Below are positions 1-8,772 of a stretch of DNA of 64,000 nt, piece after piece. Location: assembly GCA_020634395.1 (NCBI GenBank), contig JACKBU010000009.1:1-64000 (forward strand), read 5' to 3'. Below the pieces are notes generated by a model that did not search any database, was not told the origin of the DNA, and was given only the letters and a program-made list of their open reading frames with translations. The position numbers were made by a program, and so were the translations under genes. Origin of the DNA: Ardenticatenaceae bacterium. GTDB taxonomy: Bacteria > Chloroflexota > Anaerolineae > Promineifilales > Promineifilaceae. Position 1 is the first letter of the stretch, and every line of letters starts with the position of its first letter.

Positions 1-1593
1 CCCGGCTAACTGCTCATCGAGCCAGGCCGGATTTTCTAACGGCCGTTCCCAAGAAACCTCCAATTCCTCTGCACCGCGATGGCCGTACTGCTGCAAATAG
101 TCAGCGCGGCTCATTTGGCCCTGAGTAATGCGCCACAATCCCAGCAGGGGTCCCAGGCTGGCTAACTGCTCATCGCCCTTGCTAACGCCGGAGAGCAGCA
201 AGTTAGCTTCGGCCTCGCCTACCTGCGCGGCGAGCTTGCGGTGCAGCGGGCGATAAGCGTTTTCGTAGCGCGAGGTACCCAGTTGGAGCATCTGGCACGC
301 ATGGCGTAGAAGGGGTTCGATCTGCCTTGACCACAAGTCGGCCAGGGCAAGAGGCGAAACGGCCGTGTGCACCGCCTGATCGAGATCGGCAATGCGCGCC
401 GGGAGGCTGGCCGTAAAGGCCGGGAACTCCTGCAGATTCCGGCGGCGGCGCAGCAAGGCACCCACGGTAAAGGGCAAAAATCGCCGCAGGATCGCCAGAC
501 GGGTAAAAGGAATGATCGGGATATCAATATCTTCCGGCAGGCTGCCAAAAAACTCTTCGCTTTCGCGGTTCAAACGCTCCCGGCTGAAACCCAGCGTCTG
601 CGCGGTGGAGGCGAGAAGCGAGAGGTTGATGTAAAGACGGCCGCCAATGTTACCCATCAGCGGGTTATCGCCGGGAAGTGGGTTATTGAAGGTCTCTTCG
701 CCGTAGATTTGCAGCAGCGACCAGGTAAGCGGGGTCATGACGCCGGGCAGCGCTTCGCCAAAATTGGCATTGGACCACAAATAATCGCCGCGCCGGCTGT
801 CGTTCCATTCACCGCTGGCCGGGTTGTAGGGCTGCATGGTGGTAATGGGCCGGGCCTGCAGCAGCCAGAGCTTACCCGCAGCGACAGCCCACTCAATGTC
901 CTGAGGACCGTGCAGGGTATCGGCCAGGCGGGTGGCAAATTTATAGAGAGATCGGGCATAAGGACGAAGCTCTGGCGGGCCATCATAGCGGCCAGACGGC
1001 CGTTCCAGAGTAAACGCCTCGCCATCGGCTTCGCCGGAAACCAGCTGCTCGCCCAGGCCGCGGACAAAGTTGCCCACCATGTGGCTGTAGCTGCCGGTCA
1101 CCGGATCGGCGGTGAACAGCACGCCGGCGAGTTCCGCCGGGACCATCTGCTGCACGATCACAGCGATTTCCGACGGCCGTCCCGCTGCTTCCTGGGCAGA
1201 TCTTCCCCCTACTGCTTCACTGTAAGTTTGCACGCGCGGCTGAAATTGGGATTGGTAAACGGCTTCGACTGCCTGCCGGATTTCTGCGCCAGACGCTACA
1301 TTGAGCACCGTTTCATACTCTCCGGCGTAGGAAGCGTAAGCCGAATCTTCACTCAAGGCAGAAGAGCGCACAGCCAGTCGCGAACGGCCGTCCCGCTGCC
1401 GCAAAGTGGCTGCCTGAGCCAGCACGTTGGGCCACTGGGCTTCTGGCAAACGGCCGTCTTTAAATGCCGCCGCCGGGACCACAAACCCCGGCGGTACAGG
1501 ATAACCCGCCTGATACAGTTGGGCCAGAGTCGCCGCCTTTCCGCCAACGGCCGTGGCCTGTACAGCTCCCGGATCGCTAAAATAGTAAATCAT
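1..1593 (-). CDS. PEP synthase / rifampicin phosphotransferase-like enzyme (3' end outside window)
   Basis: At least 531 codons run off the left edge. The ATG at 1593 follows a GAGGA ribosome site. The N-terminal ~300 residues match the ATP-binding domain of the PPDK/PEP-synthase family: GGKAATLAQL near residue 20, VRSSALSEDSAYASYAGEYE near 74-93, and GVLFTADPVTG near 165. Next comes a section with the NANFGEALPGVMTPLTW motif (about residues 275-290), which is typical of the middle domain of rifampicin phosphotransferase-like proteins rather than of true PEP synthase. The swivelling phospho-histidine domain would lie off the window. Known members transfer phosphate from ATP through a histidine to pyruvate or to rifampicin; the substrate here cannot be read. 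The gene sits behind a promoter with two DtxR-like palindromes, so metal control is possible. Confidence 0.85.
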   Translation of the reverse strand, partial: MIYYFSDPGAVQATAVGGKAATLAQLYQAGYPVPPGFVVPAAAFKDGRLPEAQWPNVLAQAATLRQRDGRSRLAVRSSALSEDSAYASYAGEYETVLNVASGAEIRQAVEAVYQSQFQPRVQTYSEAVGGRSAQEAAGRPSEIAVIVQQMVPAELAGVLFTADPVTGSYSHMVGNFVRGLGEQLVSGEADGEAFTLERPSGRYDGPPELRPYARSLYKFATRLADTLHGPQDIEWAVAAGKLWLLQARPITTMQPYNPASGEWNDSRRGDYLWSNANFGEALPGVMTPLTWSLLQIYGEETFNNPLPGDNPLMGNIGGRLYINLSLLASTAQTLGFSRERLNRESEEFFGSLPEDIDIPIIPFTRLAILRRFLPFTVGALLRRRRNLQEFPAFTASLPARIADLDQAVHTAVSPLALADLWSRQIEPLLRHACQMLQLGTSRYENAYRPLHRKLAAQVGEAEANLLLSGVSKGDEQLASLGPLLGLWRITQGQMSRADYLQQYGHRGAEELEVSWERPLENPAWLDEQLAG

Positions 1594-1666
1594 GCTGTCC
1601 GTCCTCGTAAACTGCCGGCCAACCCCTCTGTCTGGTTCAGAATCCCCAGATTGTCAGCTCGACAGA

Positions 1667-1711
1667 AATTTAGGTATATCTAAATTATATATTTAGAATA
1701 CCTAATGTCAA
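1667..1711 (-). promoter_or_regulatory. Sigma-70 promoter with two DtxR-like palindromic operators
   Basis: On the minus strand TTGACA (1706-1711) and TATAAT (1684-1689) are 16 nt apart, about 90 nt upstream of the ATG at 1593. A 20-bp box with perfect 7-bp arms, AATTTAG-N6-CTAAATT, lies at 1667-1686 over the -10/start region. A second related box (TTAGGTATTCTAAAT on the minus strand, about 1689-1704) fills the spacer. The first box matches 17 of 20 positions of a sequence upstream of the feo operon (6785-6804). Binding by the DtxR-like protein encoded at 6823 is inference. Confidence 0.65.
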
Positions 1712-1838
1712 TCAGTGCCCGGCAAGTCGCCCAGCAAGGAGCCGGAGAACGGATACACGCGCCTTAACGCTAAGTTAGCATTCGCGGGAATTTAATACGT
1801 GACTAATTGCCCCCCTTTATGATGGATTTATGGCGGTA

Positions 1839-1878
1839 TTGGCAGTAAGTATTGTACAAAATGGTGATTGGCAGTAAG
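1839..1878 (+). repeat. Direct repeat of 11 bp upstream of the zinc-finger-like gene
   Basis: TTGGCAGTAAG occurs at 1839-1849 and again at 1868-1878, 29 bp apart, 50-90 bp upstream of the start at 1928. It could be a tandem operator or chance. Apart from the promoter at 1667-1711 I see nothing else in the gap from 1594 to 1927. Confidence 0.35.
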
Positions 1879-1927
1879 AAACGGCCGTTCTACTATTATC
1901 GTTAGCTTACTGAGAACGGAGAATATT

Positions 1928-2257
1928 ATGGATAACATGCAACATGAAATGGTATTGGTATCAACCTATCCCACGGGCGCTGAAGAATGGCGCTGCCCTG
2001 AATGCGAGCGCAGCTTTGTCTTGCAGTGGCTGCCGTACCGGAAGGTTGTACTAGAAGCAGGGGATAACTTTGCTGTACATGCCGCGAATCATGGCGGCGT
2101 ACAAATTCTTCCGCCGCAGACCAACCCCCAAAACCCTCTGGAAACTGCAGAAGATGTAATTGCGGACAGCGAGGCCGACAGTGGCTTGTCGGAGGACCTG
2201 CAAGACGCGCTGGAAGACTTTCTCAGCACGCTAGACTGGGATTCTGCCGACGATTAG
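1928..2257 (+). CDS. Small acidic protein with a C2H2-like metal motif
   Basis: 109 residues. The ATG at 1928 is preceded by GGAG, so the longer in-frame start at 1868 is unlikely. Around residues 23-27 is CPEC, followed about 30 residues later by HAANH, together a plausible C-x2-C...H-x3-H zinc site. The C-terminal half is strongly acidic (many Asp/Glu), ending SADD. No function is recognised. The tryptophan/tyrosine-rich stretch next to the CPEC motif suggests a small binding domain. It stands alone between a divergent and a convergent gene. Confidence 0.7.
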   Translation: MDNMQHEMVLVSTYPTGAEEWRCPECERSFVLQWLPYRKVVLEAGDNFAVHAANHGGVQILPPQTNPQNPLETAEDVIADSEADSGLSEDLQDALEDFLSTLDWDSADD

Positions 2258-2352
2258 TCCGATGAGTCGTGGCTTTATATCGCGACACGAAGTCACGAAG
2301 ACGCGCGGCGAGGGGTTGACGTTTATCCCATCTCGTTAAACCCCTTCTACAA

Positions 2353-3342
2353 CTAAAGAACGTTTAGCTTAGGAAAGCGAAAGTAGTGCGATCCTAACGG
2401 CCGTTCCCCACGCATAAATACCCCCACCTCGTAGATGCCAGGCTCCAGTGAAATGGTAGAAAGCGACGCCGTGAACTGCGGCTCTTCGGCGGCCGCCGGG
2501 CTGATTTCCATTTCCAGGTATTTTTGCTGCCGTTGCGCCAGATTGATTAGCTGGCAGTAAGCGCGATACGCAAGCAGCGGCAAGCCGGCTCCTCCGCCCG
2601 CTGGCAAAGCAAAGTTGAACTGCAGATCTAACGGCCGTGCGTGGCTCACATGAGCCAGAAAAGGCCGCTGCCCGGCCGCCAGATCAACAACGGCCGGGGT
2701 TTCCGGGGTTTGCGAAACAGCTACCCAAAGCGCCTGCACATCCTTTTCCCATGAAAACGCGGTTGGGGCCAGTGCAGGAGCCGGCAGTTCCTCGGTCACA
2801 GCCGGAACCAACTCAACGACGTTAGCCACCAACGCCGGGGCCACCAGGTCGGAGAGGTGGGCTTTGTCGGCCATCCATTCGCACAATCTGGCCTGCTCCA
2901 CACCGGGCCACTGCGTACCACGGTCGGTTTCCATGTGGTGTACGGCCGTGCGCAGTTCCTCGATCCCCGCATCGCCTACCCGGCTCTGAAATTCCACGAC
3001 GAAAGAAGCAACCGGATGCCAGTCCATTTCACGAACAGGGATGGCAGCTTCTTCTCGCCAGGTGATGGTGGTGGGAGACGGCCGTTCGCCTTCTTCCGCG
3101 TCCATGCCCGCCAGCTCCTGTGCTGCGGCCAGCCACTGCTCAATCTTCCGTGGTGCGCGTGCCGGAGCAGGGATTGATTTATCGGCTTTAAGGGCTGCTT
3201 CAATTTCTGCAGCATTCAACGAAGCCAGATCGGCAAACGTTTGTACCCCTAACGCATCCCGCAGCTGAGCCTGCACCGCACTCCCAATACCCCGAATCTG
3301 GGTCAAATCCTCAGTCTGGTTCTTTCCGGTTTCCATTTCCAT
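2353..3342 (-). CDS. Helix-hairpin-helix protein, function unknown
   Basis: 329 residues from the ATG at 3342, which has an AAGGAGG site 7 nt upstream; the open frame continues to 3435 but lacks such a site. Residues about 10-60 contain LTQIRGIGSAVQAQLRDALG followed by a second helix pair, a helix-hairpin-helix/DUF4332-type fold usually linked to DNA or protein binding. The rest has no recognised domain; the last 100 residues look beta-rich and end in a predicted sandwich-like segment (ISLEPGIYEVGVFMRGERPL). It lies downstream of an unknown gene on the same strand, separated by a terminator hairpin. Confidence 0.75.
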   Translation of the reverse strand: MEMETGKNQTEDLTQIRGIGSAVQAQLRDALGVQTFADLASLNAAEIEAALKADKSIPAPARAPRKIEQWLAAAQELAGMDAEEGERPSPTTITWREEAAIPVREMDWHPVASFVVEFQSRVGDAGIEELRTAVHHMETDRGTQWPGVEQARLCEWMADKAHLSDLVAPALVANVVELVPAVTEELPAPALAPTAFSWEKDVQALWVAVSQTPETPAVVDLAAGQRPFLAHVSHARPLDLQFNFALPAGGGAGLPLLAYRAYCQLINLAQRQQKYLEMEISPAAAEEPQFTASLSTISLEPGIYEVGVFMRGERPLGSHYFRFPKLNVL

Positions 3343-3381
3343 GCTGGCCTCCTTCTGGCTCCAATTACAGGTGAATAAAAG

Positions 3382-3418
3382 GTTACCGGCCTCGCCGCCA
3401 GGCAGCGAGGCCGGTAAC
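3382..3418 (-). terminator. Intrinsic terminator between two minus-strand genes
   Basis: Inverted repeat with 14-bp arms (GTTACCGGCCTCGC and its complement) and a 9-nt loop. On the minus strand it is followed by CCTTTTATT. It ends the transcript of the 3448-3903 gene 40 nt before the start of the helix-hairpin-helix gene, so it may also act as an attenuator for that gene. Confidence 0.7.
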
Positions 3419-3447
3419 TTCGTACGAAAAGTCACGATTTAGGAGGC

Positions 3448-3903
3448 CTAAGGGTGATCCTCGTAGAACTGCACAATCGGACCTTCGTAGTAGGCGGCAA
3501 TGGGGCCGCGGTGTCCCAACGGGTCGACATAGGTGAGCAGCACGACCAGCTTCATGGGCAAACTCTGGTGCTGAACCACGCCTGTGTTGATCACCGTACC
3601 CGGGACATCGAAGCGGCAGCTGTACTTGCCGTCCGTGCTGGGCAGCGCCTGATTCTGGCAGTTGGGATCGGCGAAATCTACGAGAGAAAGTTCCGGACCA
3701 GGGCCAATCGATTCCAGATTCAGATGCACGTGCCACGTACCGGCGACCATATGCCAGTTCGGCCCAGTCATTTCCCACTTCACATCCACGGCCCACGGAT
3801 CACCGGCTTTGATGATTGTCGTGGGGGTTGCGCCAAAGTCCAGGACGTTTGCGCTGATATTACCGGTTAAACTAATACTTGGGGTTTCAAACTCACCAGC
3901 CAT
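3448..3903 (-). CDS. Hypothetical protein of 151 residues
   Basis: Starts at 3903 after AAGGAG. No signal peptide or membrane segment is evident. The chain looks beta-rich, with several conserved-looking Trp residues (WAVDVKWEMTGPNWH, about 37-51) and two Cys (about 82 and 96) that could pair. I recognise no family. The strong ribosome site and its own terminator at 3382-3418 support it as a real, separately transcribed gene. Confidence 0.7.
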   Translation of the reverse strand: MAGEFETPSISLTGNISANVLDFGATPTTIIKAGDPWAVDVKWEMTGPNWHMVAGTWHVHLNLESIGPGPELSLVDFADPNCQNQALPSTDGKYSCRFDVPGTVINTGVVQHQSLPMKLVVLLTYVDPLGHRGPIAAYYEGPIVQFYEDHP

Positions 3904-4122
3904 TTCTGTAACTCCTTATTGTGATAGATTTTCCAACTGTACTGCACTTGTCTTCTCAAGCCGGGCCCGCTAACAGAAGCACTTCGTCAGGATATAGAGG
4001 GGGAATTAATTCATACTTTATTTCCAATTAATTTGGGGACAAAAATAATTAATTCTGCCAGAAACGTATGCTGGTGATAAATCAACTCGTAAATACTTGA
4101 TTGTTACTGTGCCTGACCGAAA

Positions 4123-5715
4123 CTATATCTCTTCATGGTTGCGGATTTTACGGACGAGCTGAGCTGTGGCCGGCGTTGGTGAGGCGGCCAGATCTTTTTC
4201 CATCGTTTCCACGCACTGATGGTACTGGCGCAGCGCCAGGTAATGCTGACCCAGATAGTAGTAGCAGCGCATGATTTGTTGATGCGCTTCTTCATCGCAG
4301 GGATCCACGATCAAGATGAGGCGGCAAAAACGGATGCATAAGTTATATTCTTCCACGGCGTAGTAGTGGGCGCTGAGCCGCTGCAGCACCTGGAGGTATA
4401 GGCTCTGGTAACGCTGCCGCAGGAAAATGGGCCAATCTTCGTAGCGATCCTCGGCCAGAAACTCGCCCTGATAGACTAACTCGGCGGCATGGTAGAGCTG
4501 GATGGCTTGCTGGTAACGGCCGTCTCCCTCACAACTCTGTGCCTGCCGATACTTCTCGGCAAAATCGTCCGCATCCACCCACACCACCATCTCCGAATTG
4601 AGCGCATAATGGTCATCCTGATAGAGAATGTGCGAAAAATCGTGATAACCGTCGCGCAAGGTCTTGCGCAGATGGTAGATAGCCACGTTGAGATTGTTGC
4701 GCGCGGCATCCGGAGCCGCCTCCGGCCAGAACATATCCATGAGCACTTCTTTAGCCACCGGCTTTGTCCGGTTCACCAGCAGGTATTTAAAGATTGACCA
4801 GCTTTTGCTGCTGGTAATGTCGTCGATGAGCTGGTCGTCTTGATACACGCGGAAAGCGCCCAGGGTATACACCGTCAGACAGGGTATACCCGGTTTTCGC
4901 GGCAAGTCGTCGGACATGGCACGATACGGCGCTGGCGCCGATTCTTCTGCAGGTAGGGCGGGTGTTTCCACTGTTGGCGGTTGGCTGCCGTTGGGAGCCT
5001 GGGGCGGATCTGCGGCTGCTGCGCCATCCGTTGACGAGGCTGCCAGGAGCAGCTGGTTTTGGGATTGCAGCAGGTCCACAATGTCGTGCAACAGCGCCCG
5101 GTCGGCAGACGAAAAGTTAGCCGATTGATCCCCGGTCGAACCATCCGGGTTTTGCTCAAGCTGTGGTTCTTTAATCTCCGCCGAGGGAGGAAGGATAAAG
5201 GGCACGGCCGTTTCCCGCTCCGGGCGCAGCGCTGGCTGCTCAGGCGGCCGGTCTGGCTCACTGCCGGCCAAGCGGTTGACCATATTCTGCAGCTTCTGCC
5301 ACAAGCCCGGCGGCCGGCGGCCAGATGAATCCAGGATGAACGGCCGTATTTCCTGCAAATGTCGGCCGCCCTGGTAGGCATCATCTCCGTCTAAAGGCAG
5401 CGCCAGCAAAGCTTCTAACAGCCCGCTTAACCCTTCGGTTAACATTTTTTCCTGCCACACGTGGCGCTGATAGGCAGCCCAGGTCGCCTCAGACTCGCGC
5501 TGCTGCTCCTGGCACACGCGGCATAATGCGACGACGGCCGTCGTGACGGCTCTGGCCGGCGTATCGGCACCCAGCATCTCCTCGACTGTTAGCAGCCACT
5601 CCGCGATAAGGTCGTACTCACCTGCCTGCAAGACCTGATTGATCCAGGGCCACATGCCACGCTGCCCTACGCCCACGTAGGGTGTCGAACTGTTCTCACG
5701 CGACTCAGTTCCCAT
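4123..5715 (-). CDS. BTAD/SARP-type transcriptional regulator
   Basis: 530 residues, ATG at 5715 with AAGGAG upstream. Residues ~1-140 are helical with no clear family. A low-complexity Pro/Ala/Gln linker spans ~150-275. An OmpR-like winged helix occupies ~280-370 (LGAFRVYQDDQLI, SKSWSIFKYLLVNRTKPVAKE, NNLNVAIYHLRKTLRD). A bacterial transcriptional activation domain of TPR type fills ~385-525 (DFAEKYRQAQ, YQGEFLAEDRYEDW, ALRQYHQCVETMEKDLA). This is the C-terminal architecture of SARP/AfsR proteins. The target is unknown. The neighbours are not an obvious biosynthetic cluster, so it may regulate elsewhere. Confidence 0.85.
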   Translation of the reverse strand: MGTESRENSSTPYVGVGQRGMWPWINQVLQAGEYDLIAEWLLTVEEMLGADTPARAVTTAVVALCRVCQEQQRESEATWAAYQRHVWQEKMLTEGLSGLLEALLALPLDGDDAYQGGRHLQEIRPFILDSSGRRPPGLWQKLQNMVNRLAGSEPDRPPEQPALRPERETAVPFILPPSAEIKEPQLEQNPDGSTGDQSANFSSADRALLHDIVDLLQSQNQLLLAASSTDGAAAADPPQAPNGSQPPTVETPALPAEESAPAPYRAMSDDLPRKPGIPCLTVYTLGAFRVYQDDQLIDDITSSKSWSIFKYLLVNRTKPVAKEVLMDMFWPEAAPDAARNNLNVAIYHLRKTLRDGYHDFSHILYQDDHYALNSEMVVWVDADDFAEKYRQAQSCEGDGRYQQAIQLYHAAELVYQGEFLAEDRYEDWPIFLRQRYQSLYLQVLQRLSAHYYAVEEYNLCIRFCRLILIVDPCDEEAHQQIMRCYYYLGQHYLALRQYHQCVETMEKDLAASPTPATAQLVRKIRNHEEI

Positions 5716-6045
5716 TGCTAACTCCTTGGGAAGTTAATCAGGGACAACAAAATTTATTGTGTTCCGCCAGGCTATCCAGTTGATGGTTTTAGAGCAAGAA
5801 TAGTGTTGGGGGTGTTGGATACCTTCAGACGCCGACTGTGCGTTGATTTCCCGTAACTTCTCCTACAAGCTAAACGGAAGAAAGGAGAAAATTCAGGGAT
5901 CAGGTAAGCAGATCATAGCAGAAAACGGCCGTGTTCCAGCTTAAAATATCGGCTGAGATAACCGGCAAACGGCCGTGCCCGCCCCAAATTTTCGCATTTC
6001 CACAAATGTGTTACGATCCATCCATCTACGAGACAGGAAAAAGAC
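5716..6045. other. Divergent intergenic region
   Basis: 330 bp between the minus-strand BTAD regulator and the plus-strand sulfotransferase-like gene. It contains two ACGGCCGT copies (about 5924 and 5969) and an AGGAAA ribosome site just before 6046. I see no convincing promoter hexamers, RNA or ORF. Confidence 0.5.
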
Positions 6046-6666
6046 ATGGGTTTTTTCAAAAAGCTATTTAGCAGCCAGCCGGCCCAAACGGCCGTTGTCA
6101 CCGTTGTTTCCGGTCTGCCCCGCTCCGGCACCTCCATGATGATGAAAATGCTTGAAGCCGGCGGCATCCCTCCCCTCACCGACCAGATCCGCGCCGCCGA
6201 CACCGACAATCCGCGGGGGTACTACGAATTTGAACGCGTCAAACAGTTGGACAAAGGGGATACCGCCTGGGTCAGTGACGCCGTGGGCAAATGCGTCAAA
6301 GTGATTTCCGCTTTGCTCAAATTCCTGCCGCCCGGCTACGAATACCGCATCATCTTTGTGCACCGCAACATGGCCGAAATTCTAGCCTCGCAGCGCAAGA
6401 TGCTGATCCACCGTGGCGAAGATGCCGACAAAATGGACGATGACAAAATGGCCGATTTATTCTCCCGGCATGTGCAGCAAATAGAGACCTGGCTGCAGTC
6501 TCAGCCCAACATGCGAGTCCACTACTGCCATTACAGCGACATCCTGGCCGACCCGGAAACGGAAGCGCGCAAAATCAACCAGTTTTTAGGGGGCAGCCTG
6601 GACGAAACGGCCATGGCCACGGCCGTTGATCCCAACCTCTATCGCAATCGTCAGGCCACCAGCTAA
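6046..6666 (+). CDS. Sulfotransferase-like P-loop protein
   Basis: 206 residues. Near the N-terminus VVSGLPRSGTSMMMKMLE (about 20-37) is the phosphosulfate-binding loop typical of sulfotransferase-family proteins. FVHRNMAEILASQRKML (about 105-121) fits the second conserved region, which contacts the 3'-phosphate of PAPS. DPETEARKINQFLGG near the C-terminus is also family-like. Known members move sulfate from PAPS to alcohols or amines; the acceptor is not predictable, and some bacterial homologues have unproven activity. Single gene closed by a strong terminator. Confidence 0.8.
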   Translation: MGFFKKLFSSQPAQTAVVTVVSGLPRSGTSMMMKMLEAGGIPPLTDQIRAADTDNPRGYYEFERVKQLDKGDTAWVSDAVGKCVKVISALLKFLPPGYEYRIIFVHRNMAEILASQRKMLIHRGEDADKMDDDKMADLFSRHVQQIETWLQSQPNMRVHYCHYSDILADPETEARKINQFLGGSLDETAMATAVDPNLYRNRQATS

Positions 6667-6680
6667 AAGACCATCCTCTT

Positions 6681-6731
6681 TAATAAAAAGACAGGTGTGA
6701 AACGGCCGTTTCACACCTGTCTTTTTTATTA
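6681..6731 (+). terminator. Bidirectional terminator built on the ACGGCCGT palindrome
   Basis: A near-perfect palindrome of about 50 nt centred at 6705/6706. The centre is AACGGCCGTT, the flanks pair GACAGGTGTGA with its complement, and the outer parts are A5 and T6 runs. The T6 follows the hairpin on the plus strand and the A run gives U on the minus strand. It closes the sulfotransferase gene. Confidence 0.85.
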
Positions 6732-6738
6732 AAATCGC

Positions 6739-6766
6739 TTGACATTCACGCTTTTCTGAATAAAAT
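6739..6766 (+). promoter_or_regulatory. Sigma-70 promoter of the feo operon
   Basis: TTGACA at 6739-6744 and TAAAAT at 6761-6766, 16 nt apart, lie about 60 nt upstream of the regulator start at 6823 and immediately after the terminator. The candidate operator at 6785-6804 lies downstream of the expected start point. Confidence 0.6.
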
Positions 6767-6784
6767 TCACTATGTACAAATAAT

Positions 6785-6804
6785 AATTTTGATACATCTA
6801 AATT
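6785..6804 (+). promoter_or_regulatory. Candidate DtxR-like operator of the feo operon
   Basis: AATTTTGATACATCTAAATT matches 17 of 20 positions of the box at 1667-1686. It lies between the promoter and the AAAGGAG ribosome site of the DtxR-FeoA gene, a position suited to repression by that protein when metal is bound. Autoregulation is inference. Confidence 0.5.
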
Positions 6805-6822
6805 TTCTTAAAGGAGTCTGAA

Positions 6823-7872
6823 ATGCCAGATCCTCTCATGGCTTTATCTGTCGCTGCGGGACTGTTGGCGCTGACGGCCGTTTTTCTATGGCCGGAGCGA
6901 GGTATCTGGGCGCGCTGGCAGCACACACGCCATATCAACGAACGCGTCCAAAGCGAGGATGCCCTCAAACACATTTACAAGTGTGAGATGAAAGGCCGCC
7001 GCCCCACACTGGAAAGCATTGCCGGCGTGATCCATGCCAATCTCGATAACACGGCCGAGCTGCTCAGCGACATGGAAAGCAACAAACTGGTCAGCATCCT
7101 CGACGGCGAAATCCACCTGACTCCCGCCGGACGCGAGGCCGCCCTGCACATTATCCGTGCCCACCGCCTGTGGGAACGTTACCTGGCCGAAGAAACCGGC
7201 TTTGAGGAAGCGGAGTGGCACGGCCGTGCTGAACGCCTGGAACACGCCCTTACGCCTGCCCAGGTAGACGAACTCGCCAACCAGTTGGGCAACCCCGCCT
7301 ACGACCCCCACGGCGATCCCATCCCCACGGCCACCGGGCAGTTGGTCTCTCATGGCGGGCAGCCGCTTACCAAACTACCCCTGGACACACCGGGCCGCAT
7401 CGTCCATCTGGAAGATGAACCGGCCATCGTCTACGCCCAACTGGTTGCCGAAGGGCTGTATCCCGACATGCCGGTGCGCATCATCGAAATCAGCGATGAG
7501 CGGGTGCGCTTTTGGGCCAACGGTGACGAACACCTGCTGGCGCCCATGCTGGCCGCTAATATTTCCGTGGTGGCCGAGCCGGTCACAGCGCAAGAAATAG
7601 AAGAGCCGCTGTCGCCGGACAACGATACGTTGAATCGCCTGCCCATCGGCCAGGTCGCCGAGGTGGTGGGTATTGCCAACAGATGCCGCGGCGCCGAACG
7701 TCGCCGCTTCATGGACCTGGGCATTCTGCCCGGCACACAAATCAGGGCCGAAATGCGCAGTCCCAGCGGCGACCCTACGGCCTATATCATCCGCGATGCT
7801 CTGATCGCCTTGCGACAGGAACAGGCCAATATGATCCACATTCGGCTGCCGCAGCCCGAAGGGCAACGCTAA
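6823..7872 (+). CDS. Membrane-anchored DtxR-type metal regulator with two FeoA domains
   Basis: 349 residues after AAAGGAGTCTGAA. Residues 5-25 form one hydrophobic segment. Residues ~40-165 match the DtxR/MntR family: winged-helix region, LTPAGREAALHIIRAHRLWE (metal-site His/Glu), AERLEH and PHGDPIP. The usual Cys of the DtxR AC-x-x-EH site is Glu here, as in MntR. Two FeoA/SH3-like domains follow (about 185-250 and 268-345; the second contains RRFMDLGILPGT). It heads the iron-transport operon, 17 nt before the FeoB GTPase gene. A DNA-binding protein tethered to the membrane next to its transporter could sense metal at the membrane; that is inference. Confidence 0.85.
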   Translation: MPDPLMALSVAAGLLALTAVFLWPERGIWARWQHTRHINERVQSEDALKHIYKCEMKGRRPTLESIAGVIHANLDNTAELLSDMESNKLVSILDGEIHLTPAGREAALHIIRAHRLWERYLAEETGFEEAEWHGRAERLEHALTPAQVDELANQLGNPAYDPHGDPIPTATGQLVSHGGQPLTKLPLDTPGRIVHLEDEPAIVYAQLVAEGLYPDMPVRIIEISDERVRFWANGDEHLLAPMLAANISVVAEPVTAQEIEEPLSPDNDTLNRLPIGQVAEVVGIANRCRGAERRRFMDLGILPGTQIRAEMRSPSGDPTAYIIRDALIALRQEQANMIHIRLPQPEGQR

Positions 7873-7889
7873 ACGAGGAACAATTACCG

Positions 7890-8753
7890 ATGAATGATAA
7901 GAAAACTATCCAATCCTCAGTCTCCAATCTCCAATCTCCCGCCGCCGCTGGCTGCACAACCTGCCCGGCCCATAACGCCGGTAACTTGCTGAAACTGGGC
8001 GTCGATATGACGGACTGGGATTATGTTGTGGCCCTGGCCGGCAATCCAAACACCGGCAAGAGCACCGTGTTCAACGCGCTCACTGGCTTGCGCCAGCACA
8101 CGGGCAACTGGCCTGGGAAAACAGTGACGCGCGCCGAGGGTGGCTTTAGCTATGGCGACAATCGTTTTAAAATTGTCGATTTGCCGGGCACTTACTCGCT
8201 GCTGTCCACCAGTCTGGACGAAGAAGTCGCGCGTGACTTTATACTTTTCGGCCAACCAGACGTGACCATTATCGTCGTGGATGCCACGCGGCTGGAGCGC
8301 AATCTAAATCTGGCGCTGCAGGTGTTAGAAATTACCGATCGCGCCGTCATCTGCCTGAACCTGATCGACGAGGCGCGCCGGCATGGTATCACCGTCGACG
8401 AACGGCGGCTGGCGCGAGATCTGGGTGTGCCGGTGGTGCCCACGGCCGCGCGCCAGGGCGAAGGGCTGGACGCCCTGCTGCAAGCCGTGAGCGAAGTGGC
8501 GACGGGGCAAACGGTGTGCAAACCCCACCGCGTGAAGTCGGAATCGACGGCGATTCAAACGGCCGTAGAAACCCTCGTCGCCCAAATCCAGGAAGCCTTC
8601 CCTGGCGTGCCCAATGCCCGCTGGGTGGCCCTGCGCCTGCTGGATGGCGACGAGCGCCTGGCCGACGCCATTCGCAGCGGCGAGTTGGGCGACCTGAGAC
8701 GACAGGAACCGGAAGCCAAACAAGACCTGGTCATCCACCTGGAACCGGTCTGA
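7890..8753 (+). CDS. feoB: FeoB GTPase domain (separate polypeptide)
   Basis: 287 residues. The ATG at 7890 fits the reading frame better than the longer frame from 7683, which overlaps the upstream gene. G1 GNPNTGKST is near residue 52, G3 DLPG near 99, G4 NLID near 155, all typical of the FeoB N-terminal G domain, followed by a helical GDI-like region. Ferrous-iron transporters normally carry this fused to the membrane part; here it ends with TGA at 8753 and the permease starts 19 nt later. The first ~30 residues (SSVSNLQSPAAA) include a piece of a dispersed repeat. A CTTCPAH motif at ~22-28 may bind metal. Confidence 0.85.
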   Translation: MNDKKTIQSSVSNLQSPAAAGCTTCPAHNAGNLLKLGVDMTDWDYVVALAGNPNTGKSTVFNALTGLRQHTGNWPGKTVTRAEGGFSYGDNRFKIVDLPGTYSLLSTSLDEEVARDFILFGQPDVTIIVVDATRLERNLNLALQVLEITDRAVICLNLIDEARRHGITVDERRLARDLGVPVVPTAARQGEGLDALLQAVSEVATGQTVCKPHRVKSESTAIQTAVETLVAQIQEAFPGVPNARWVALRLLDGDERLADAIRSGELGDLRRQEPEAKQDLVIHLEPV

Positions 8754-8772
8754 GACTGAAGGAACACAAACG

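Noticed and set aside
367..1683. Open frame of 438 codons on the plus strand
   Set aside because: Opposite-strand shadow of the PEP-synthase-like gene, whose minus-strand reading has clear family motifs.
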